Shown here one piece after another: positions 1-4,891 of a stretch of 13,615 bases of DNA (the first letter of the stretch is position 1; each line of letters opens with the position of its first letter). Source of the DNA: JACORV01 sp041484135 (GTDB lineage Bacteria; Gemmatimonadota; Gemmatimonadetes; Gemmatimonadales; JACORV01); NCBI GenBank assembly GCA_041484135.1, contig JBGPHD010000077.1:1-13615 (forward strand), in the 5' to 3' direction. The position numbers and the translations under genes were made by a program. Below the pieces are notes generated by a model that had not been told where the DNA came from, made no database searches, and saw only the letters and a program-made list of their open reading frames with translations.

Positions 1-1205
1 AGCTGATCGGGGAATTGCCCGACGTCCTCTACCTCGTCGCGGTGGGGAGCGAGGACTACTGGTACGACGACCGGGTCCTCCCGTACCGGGACCTGGTCGC
101 GACGGGTGCGCACCTCCCGGCGCCGGTGGCGCCGCGGGACCCCGACGCGACCCTCGCCATCCTCTACACCTCCGGCACCATGGGGAAGCCCAAGGGGGTG
201 TGCCTCACCCACCGCAACGTGGTGGAGACGGCGGAGCGCACGGCGCAGGGGTTGGGCGCGACGGCGGAGGACGTGGCCCTGGTGGTGGTGCCGTGCTTCA
301 CGATCTTCGGCGCCAGCATGGTGGTGGGTGCCGTGACGGCGGGGGCCGCGCTGGTGCTGCAGGAGCATTTCGGCCCGGCGCGCACGGTGGAGCTGCTCGC
401 CCGCGAGGGCGTGACCCTGCTGCACGGCGTGCCGACGATGTTCCAGCTCCTGGTACGGGAGCGGGGCTTCTCGAAGGAGCGGCTCCCGGCGCTCCGGACG
501 GGGATCATCGCCGGGAGCCCCGTCGCGCCGGACCTGGTGCAGCGGGTGCGCCTGACCTGCGACGTGGAGATCGCGTACGGACTCACGGAGACGGGCCCGA
601 CCGTCTCGATGACGCGGGGCGAGGACTCGCCGGCCCATCGCGTCGAGACGGTCGGCCGCCCGTTGCCGGGGGTGGAAGTGCGGATCGTGGATGTCACGAC
701 CGGCGACCTGCACGGCGCGGAGGCCATCGGCGAGCTGGCGGTGAAGGGGCCGAACGTGATGCCCGGCTACTACCGCATGCCGTCGGAGACCCGACGCGCG
801 TTCACGCCGGAGGGGTACTTCCTGACCGGCGATCTGGCGATGCTCGACGAGGACGGCTACGTGCGCATCGTCGGGCGCCGGAAGGAGATGATCATCCGCA
901 GCGGGTACAACGTGTACCCGCGCGAGGTGGAGGATGTGCTGCGCGCGCATCCGGCCGTCGAGGAGATCTGCGTGGTGGGCGTGCCCCACGAGATCCTCGG
1001 CGAGATGATCTGCGCGTGCATTGTGCCCACGGAAGGTGCCATCGTGCGGGGCGAGGAGTTCGTGGAGTTCGCCCGCGAGCAGATGGCCGACTACAAGGTG
1101 CCGGACCTGGTGCGCTTCTTCGACGCCCTCCCGATGACGGCGAGCGGGAAGGTCAAGCGACGGGAGCTCTCCCAGGTCGTGGCGCTGGAACTCACAGCGA
1201 CTTGA
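1..1205 (+). CDS. Acyl-CoA synthetase / AMP-dependent ligase (5'-truncated)
   Basis: This is the C-terminal three quarters of an ANL-superfamily adenylate-forming enzyme, which activates a carboxylic (probably fatty or aryl) acid with ATP and joins it to CoA. The frame is open to the window edge (first full codon at 3), so the true start and roughly the first 100 or more residues lie upstream. A TTG at 15 would leave the N-domain incomplete and is not a credible start. Counting from that TTG, the P-loop YTSGTMGKPKG is at residues 51-61, YGLTETGP at 188-195, the ribose-binding Asp of TGDLAMLDEDGY at 273, the hinge RRKEMIIRSGYNVYP just after, and the catalytic lysine of TASGK at 379. All core motifs are intact, so it should be functional. 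Substrate cannot be read from sequence. The stop TGA at 1203-1205 touches the ribosome-binding site of the next gene, suggesting one transcript. Confidence 0.93.
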   Translation, partial: LIGELPDVLYLVAVGSEDYWYDDRVLPYRDLVATGAHLPAPVAPRDPDATLAILYTSGTMGKPKGVCLTHRNVVETAERTAQGLGATAEDVALVVVPCFTIFGASMVVGAVTAGAALVLQEHFGPARTVELLAREGVTLLHGVPTMFQLLVRERGFSKERLPALRTGIIAGSPVAPDLVQRVRLTCDVEIAYGLTETGPTVSMTRGEDSPAHRVETVGRPLPGVEVRIVDVTTGDLHGAEAIGELAVKGPNVMPGYYRMPSETRRAFTPEGYFLTGDLAMLDEDGYVRIVGRRKEMIIRSGYNVYPREVEDVLRAHPAVEEICVVGVPHEILGEMICACIVPTEGAIVRGEEFVEFAREQMADYKVPDLVRFFDALPMTASGKVKRRELSQVVALELTAT

Positions 1206-1210
1206 AGGAG
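1205..1210 (+). promoter_or_regulatory. Ribosome-binding site of the NYN-LOTUS gene, unusually close to its ATG
   Basis: AAGGAG starts on the last base of the upstream stop codon and ends only 2 bases before the ATG at 1213, where 5-9 bases is usual. No better in-frame ATG lies between here and the NYN core at residue 20, so I keep this start. Termination-reinitiation from the upstream ligase gene may help. Confidence 0.5.
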
Positions 1211-1212
1211 TC

Positions 1213-2790
1213 ATGACAACACCGACGACCCGACCGGCATCGAAGCAGCCGCCGGTCCACGCGCCCAATGCGGCGCTCCTGATCGATTTCGACAACGTGA
1301 CCATGGGGATCCGCTCGGATCTCCAGGTCGAGCTGCGGCGCCTCATGAACTCGGAGATGATCCGGGGGAAGGTGGCCGTGCAGCGGGCGTACGCCGACTG
1401 GCGGCGCTACCCGCAGTACATCGTCCCCCTCTCCGAGGCGTCGATCGACCTGATCTTCGCCCCGGCCTTCGGCTCGAACAAGAAGAACGCGACCGACATC
1501 CGCCTGGCCATCGACGCGCTGGAGCTGATCTTCACCCGGCCCGAGATCGGCACCTTCATCCTGCTCTCCGGCGATTCGGATTTCAGCTCGCTGGTGATCA
1601 AGCTCAAGGAGTACGGGAAGTACGTCATCGGCGTCGGGATCCGGGAGTCCTCGTCGGACCTCCTGATCCAGAACTGCGACGAGTACTTCTCCTACAACGA
1701 GCTGGCGGGGCTCACCCGGGTGGGAGACGAGACCACCGAGCACCGCGACCCGTGGGAGCTGGTGGTGGACGCGCTGCTGGAGATGAAGAAGCGCGGCGAT
1801 GTGATGCGCTCCGACCGGCTCAAGCAGGTGATGCAGGAGATCGACCCCTCGTTCGACGAGAAGAACGTGGGGATGAACCGGTTCTCGAAGTTCGTGGACG
1901 AGGCCAAGCGCAAAGGCCTCATCACGGCGACCAAGCTCGAGAACGGGCAGTTCGAGATCGACCTCGGCGCCTCGGCGCCGGGCGGCGACAAGGCGCTCCC
2001 GGCGATCCCGGGCGGCGCCGACGAGCGTCGCGAGCGCGAGCGGGCCGAGCGCGGGGCGGAGGAACGGGGCGGGGCGGGCCGGCGCGGCCGCCGTGGCGGC
2101 CGCGGGCGCGGAGGCAGGGACGGTGAACGGCACGCGGAGGTGTCCCCGCCCGCGAACCAGCTGCCGCTCGCCGAAGCGTTCGAGCTGCTGAAGCGCGTGC
2201 TGCGCGAGATGGGCGCCTTCACGCCGACCGGCGTCGGTGAGGACGAGGTGCGCGCGCGCATGACCGAGATCCACGGCAAGGACGACGACCCCCTCAACCA
2301 CCGGCCGCGGTTCGGGCGGTTCCTGCGCCAGGCGCAGGACGCGTCCATCATCGACCTGACGAAGAACGAGAAGGGGTTCGAGATGTCGCTGCGCGCCGAG
2401 GCCCAGGCGCCGGCGGTAGAAGCCCCGGCCGCGGAAGCCGCCCCGGCCGAAGAGCCCGCGCGGGGCCGCGGTCGCGGTCGCGGACGTGGACGCGGCGCTT
2501 CCGCCGCTCCTGCTCCGGCGCCCGAGGCCGAAGCTGCGCCTCCCGCGGCGCCCGCACCCGTGGCCGCCCCGGCCGCGACGGTGGCCGCGGGCCCCAAGCG
2601 CGGCGTTCTCTACCGCCGCGGCTCGAAGGGCCCGTCGACGACGGCGCAGATCCCGCTGGTCGGCGTGGTGGAGATGGAGGAGACGAAGGCGACCGCGGAG
2701 CCCAAGGCCAAGCGGGCGAAGCCCGCGCCCCGGCGCGGCGTCGGGCCGCGCGGCGGCCGGAAGAAGAAGGGCGCCCCGTCGGACGAGTGA
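1213..2790 (+). CDS. NYN-domain (LabA/DUF88-type, PIN-like) predicted RNase with two LOTUS/OST-HTH domains and Arg-Gly linkers
   Basis: Protein of 525 residues. Residues 20-165 are a NYN domain: the acidic residues expected for metal-dependent RNA cleavage are visible in LLIDFDN (D25, D27, N28), NATDIRLAID (D95, D101) and LLSGDSDF (D121, D123). A first LOTUS/OST-HTH winged-helix domain covers about 178-251 and a second about 317-394. Between them lies a charged Arg-Gly-rich linker (about 268-306), and after the second a Gly-Arg, Ala-Pro and Lys/Arg-rich disordered tail (about 395-525), including six consecutive Arg-Gly pairs at 417-428. NYN plus LOTUS is a known bacterial combination and also that of animal MARF1; LOTUS domains bind RNA or partner proteins. 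Role inferred: cytoplasmic RNA processing or turnover; target unknown. Its stop overlaps the start of the DNA glycosylase gene (GTGA), indicating translational coupling. No signal peptide or membrane segment. Confidence 0.88.
   Translation: MTTPTTRPASKQPPVHAPNAALLIDFDNVTMGIRSDLQVELRRLMNSEMIRGKVAVQRAYADWRRYPQYIVPLSEASIDLIFAPAFGSNKKNATDIRLAIDALELIFTRPEIGTFILLSGDSDFSSLVIKLKEYGKYVIGVGIRESSSDLLIQNCDEYFSYNELAGLTRVGDETTEHRDPWELVVDALLEMKKRGDVMRSDRLKQVMQEIDPSFDEKNVGMNRFSKFVDEAKRKGLITATKLENGQFEIDLGASAPGGDKALPAIPGGADERRERERAERGAEERGGAGRRGRRGGRGRGGRDGERHAEVSPPANQLPLAEAFELLKRVLREMGAFTPTGVGEDEVRARMTEIHGKDDDPLNHRPRFGRFLRQAQDASIIDLTKNEKGFEMSLRAEAQAPAVEAPAAEAAPAEEPARGRGRGRGRGRGASAAPAPAPEAEAAPPAAPAPVAAPAATVAAGPKRGVLYRRGSKGPSTTAQIPLVGVVEMEETKATAEPKAKRAKPAPRRGVGPRGGRKKKGAPSDE
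2461..2496 (+). repeat. Imperfect hexamer repeat encoding six Arg-Gly pairs
   Basis: Six consecutive near-identical hexamers of the type CGNGGN encode (Arg-Gly)x6, residues 417-428 of the NYN-LOTUS protein. Because each unit is 6 bases, slippage would change the tract length without breaking the frame. A second RG-rich patch without strict periodicity is encoded at about 2080-2130. Confidence 0.7.
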
Positions 2791-3431
2791 GTCCGGAGCC
2801 GCTCCCGCAGGCCTTCTACGCGCGCGACACCCGCACCGTCGCGCGCGACCTGCTGGGGCGGCTCGTCGTTTCCACCATCGGCGGTGCCCGCTGCGTCGCC
2901 CGCATCGTCGAGACCGAGGCCTACCTCGGCCCGCATGACCCGGCGAGCCACGCCGCCGGCTGGCGAAGGACCCCCGGCAACGACGTGATGTACGGCGAGC
3001 CGGGCGCGCTCTACGTCTACTTCACCTACGGCATGCACTGGTGCGCGAACGTCGTGACCGGACGGGAGGGGTTCCCGGCCGCGGTGCTGTTGCGCGCGGT
3101 GGAGCCCCTGGAAGGCCTGGCCGTGATGCGCAGGCGCCGGGGCGGAAGGCGGGGCGGGAGTGGGGGCGAGGAAAGTGCCGGCGGGCAACTGAGCGACCGG
3201 CTGCTCTGCTCGGGGCCGGCGCGCCTCACCCAGGCCCTGGGCATCGCGCGACCGCATAACGGGCACGACCTCTCCCGCCCGCCGGTCTGGATCGCCGAGG
3301 GAACACCGGTGCCACGCCGGCGGCAGGTCGCGGGACCGCGGGTGGGGATCCGCGTGGCGGTGGACTGGAAGCTGCGGTACACGGAGAAGGACTGCCCCTG
3401 GGTGAGCGGGGCGCGCGCGAAGCGGGGTTAG
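2787..3431 (+). CDS. mpg: 3-methyladenine DNA glycosylase (AAG/Mpg family)
   Basis: A 214-residue monofunctional base-excision repair enzyme that flips out and removes alkylated purines such as 3-methyladenine and, in homologues, hypoxanthine and ethenoadenine. Aligned by eye to human AAG, the key residues are conserved: catalytic Glu at E44 (in VETEAYLG), stacking Tyr Y46, His H55, Tyr Y78 (in ALYVYFTYGM), Asn N88 and Arg R103 (in LLRAVEPLEG). CSGPARLTQALGI (141-153) and the C-terminal PWVSG match the family. A short Arg/Gly-rich loop (115-136) sits where homologues also have a variable loop. Length is normal for bacteria. The start is a GTG at 2787 within GTGA, overlapping the NYN-LOTUS stop by 4 bases, so its translation is probably coupled to that gene. 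No Shine-Dalgarno of its own is needed. Its TAG overlaps the stop of the convergent CPBP gene. Confidence 0.93.
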   Translation: MSPEPLPQAFYARDTRTVARDLLGRLVVSTIGGARCVARIVETEAYLGPHDPASHAAGWRRTPGNDVMYGEPGALYVYFTYGMHWCANVVTGREGFPAAVLLRAVEPLEGLAVMRRRRGGRRGGSGGEESAGGQLSDRLLCSGPARLTQALGIARPHNGHDLSRPPVWIAEGTPVPRRRQVAGPRVGIRVAVDWKLRYTEKDCPWVSGARAKRG

Positions 3432-4132
3432 GCGGCGGCCGGCTGCCCATCAGGGGCGGGCGGCGATCCGACTTCCGCCGCGTGGCCGCCCAGCCAGTAC
3501 CCGGCCACCAGGTCGTAGAGGGCATGCATCACCATCATGATCACCAGCGTGCCGGTGACGCGCACCACGGCGTGCTGCGCGAGCGCGATCACGATGATCA
3601 CCGCCCCCGTCTTCCATCCCTGCACCAGATGCGCGAGCCCGAACACCACCGAACAGGCCAGCGCGGCCGGCCACCAGCCGCCCGTCACCCTGAAGGCGAT
3701 GGCGAAGAGCGTGCCGCGGTACGCGATCTCCTCCCAGAAGCCGGCGGAGAGGCAGAGCAGCACCCAGAGCCGGCGCTCGCTCGGCGTCACGGGGACGATG
3801 GCCACCATGCGGCGTTGGTGGGCGAGGTCGCGGATCCGCCAGCGCAGCGGCAGCGTCCCCAGGATGACGCCGAGGAACGCCGCGGAGCAGAGGACGCCCG
3901 TGACGGAGAGCCGGAACGACGGGAAGAGCGTGATGTGCTGCTCGCGCGCCGCGAGCAGGGCGAGCGCGCCGAGGATGAACTGGGTGACGATGGATCCGGT
4001 GAAGATGCGGTGCCGGGACGGCATGGGGCGCGTCGCGCGTACGATCTGCCGGCGGCTGGCGAACGAAAGGAAGGGGACGAGCCACACGGTCACCCCGACG
4101 AACCCCGTCGTCGCCGGCCCCCAGTGCATCAT
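3428..4132 (-). CDS. CPBP-family intramembrane metalloprotease (CAAX protease/Abi type)
   Basis: Protein of 234 residues with about six or seven hydrophobic segments (roughly 9-26, 44-62, 75-95, 122-138, 152-170, 175-190, 194-213), so an inner-membrane protein. The family's three motifs are present: EExxxR as EEIAYR (E134, E135, R139), FxxxH as FGLAH (H168), and a final HxxxD as HALYD (H203, D207). These form the glutamate-dependent active site of CPBP/Rce1-like proteases. Bacterial members act in peptide maturation, bacteriocin self-immunity or stress responses; which applies here cannot be told. The start at 4132 is chosen because GGAGG lies 8 bases upstream. A nearer ATG at 4139 opens a different frame without any of these motifs. 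It follows a strong terminator for the upstream operon, so it probably has its own or read-through transcription. Confidence 0.88.
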   Translation of the reverse strand: MMHWGPATTGFVGVTVWLVPFLSFASRRQIVRATRPMPSRHRIFTGSIVTQFILGALALLAAREQHITLFPSFRLSVTGVLCSAAFLGVILGTLPLRWRIRDLAHQRRMVAIVPVTPSERRLWVLLCLSAGFWEEIAYRGTLFAIAFRVTGGWWPAALACSVVFGLAHLVQGWKTGAVIIVIALAQHAVVRVTGTLVIMMVMHALYDLVAGYWLGGHAAEVGSPPAPDGQPAAA

Positions 4133-4140
4133 CCGTCATT

Positions 4141-4145
4141 CCTCC
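4141..4145 (-). promoter_or_regulatory. Ribosome-binding site deciding the CPBP start
   Basis: On the minus strand GGAGG is followed by 8 bases and the ATG at 4132. This supports 4132 over the out-of-frame ATG at 4139, which would be only about 1 base away. The site begins 3 bases beyond the four-T run of the terminator (with CGG between, itself continuing as GG into this site). Confidence 0.7.
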
Positions 4146-4149
4146 CCGA

Positions 4150-4184
4150 AAAGCGGAACGGCCGGCAGGCTGCCGGCCGTTCCG
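4150..4184 (-). terminator. Rho-independent terminator of the fdh-to-OMP operon
   Basis: A perfect 14-bp stem pairs 4154-4167 with 4171-4184 around a 3-base loop. Read on the minus strand it is followed by CTTTT (4153-4149). It sits about 30 bases beyond the stop of the beta-barrel gene, as expected for the end of the long minus-strand operon. The T-run is short (four), so some read-through into the CPBP gene is plausible. Confidence 0.8.
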
Positions 4185-4191
4185 GTCCAGG

Positions 4192-4207
4192 CGCGCGCAT
4201 GCGCGCG
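4192..4207. repeat. 16-bp perfect palindrome of alternating C and G around a central AT
   Basis: An alternating CG palindrome with CATG at its centre lies between the stop of the beta-barrel gene and the terminator hairpin. It could be a second small hairpin protecting the mRNA end, or simple GC-rich low-complexity sequence. No protein-binding role can be assigned. Confidence 0.45.
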
Positions 4208-4212
4208 GCGCG

Positions 4213-4863
4213 CTAGCGCCTCGACGTCACGTCGTCCTCGCGCGAGCCCAGGAACGCGTAGCGGACCCCGAACTCGAAGCTGTGCGAGCTGCCCGCCAGC
4301 AGGAAGGCGCGGCCTTGCGGACTGCCCTGATAGTGGCCGTAGAGTGCCAGTTTGCGCCCCATGCGCATCTGCACGCCGGCCATCACGAGGGCGAACCCGC
4401 CGGATGCGGCGTCCGCGAGCGCGCGCTCGGCGCTCGTCTGCGCCGCGCCGGTCAGGCCCACCGTCCGAGCGCCGGTCAGCGTCTCGATGACGAATCCGGC
4501 CCCTGCGTACGGCTGGATCGCCGCGTTGGTGGGGAAGACGACCACGCCGATCTGGATCCGGCGCATCCCACTGAAGTTCACCGTCACGGCGCTGGCCGAG
4601 CCGGTGAGCGCGAACGAGTCCTGTTCGGCGGTCGACGACTGCGAGTACCCGGCGTACAGCGCAGTGCGCCGCCCGGTGATCAGCCACTCGCCGCCGTACT
4701 GCGGCACGAACACACGGCCGTCGGTGGGGAGCGAGTAACCGAGCATACCGCCCTTCGCGCCCCAGAACCACTTGTGCTGCCAGTCCTGGATCTGAGCGGA
4801 GAGCGGCGTCGCAGCGGCGAGGGCGACGAGCGCCGCACCGAGCGCGAAGCGATGACGAGCCAT
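4213..4863 (-). CDS. Secreted small outer-membrane beta-barrel-type protein, function unknown
   Basis: Protein of 216 residues with a clear signal peptide: basic MARHR, a hydrophobic Ala/Leu core, and likely cleavage after PLSA at A23, leaving mature QIQDW. The mature part has alternating hydrophobic and polar residues with many Gly, Tyr and Phe, and aromatic strand ends such as GAKGGMLGYSL, LYAGYS, PYAGAGFVIET, LYGHYQG and FEFGVRYAF. This is the pattern of an 8-strand outer-membrane barrel of the OmpA/OmpW-like size class. The last strand ends near 204 and is followed by a short charged tail, whereas many barrels end on Phe. AGGAGG at 4870-4875 lies 6 bases before the ATG, a strong start. 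It is 28 bases downstream of the M14 peptidase gene and just before the operon terminator, so it is probably co-transcribed. I do not recognise a specific family, and transport or structural role is open. Confidence 0.78.
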   Translation of the reverse strand: MARHRFALGAALVALAAATPLSAQIQDWQHKWFWGAKGGMLGYSLPTDGRVFVPQYGGEWLITGRRTALYAGYSQSSTAEQDSFALTGSASAVTVNFSGMRRIQIGVVVFPTNAAIQPYAGAGFVIETLTGARTVGLTGAAQTSAERALADAASGGFALVMAGVQMRMGRKLALYGHYQGSPQGRAFLLAGSSHSFEFGVRYAFLGSREDDVTSRR

Positions 4864-4891
4864 CAGTGACCTCCTGGTCGGAGCGCCCCGC

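Noticed and set aside
1192..2301. Long minus-strand frame opposite the NYN-LOTUS gene
   Set aside because: There is no recognisable domain, while the plus-strand frame shows NYN and LOTUS motifs, a ribosome-binding site and coupled neighbours.
3428..4132. CPBP gene as part of an abortive-infection or bacteriocin-immunity locus
   Set aside because: The family is sometimes named Abi, but there are no toxin, bacteriocin, phage or restriction genes nearby, and the neighbours are metabolic and repair genes.
3450..4139. Alternative minus-strand frame of 229 codons starting at the ATG at 4139
   Set aside because: It shares the CPBP region but has no EExxxR or membrane pattern and is Arg-rich. Its ATG is only about one base from the Shine-Dalgarno.
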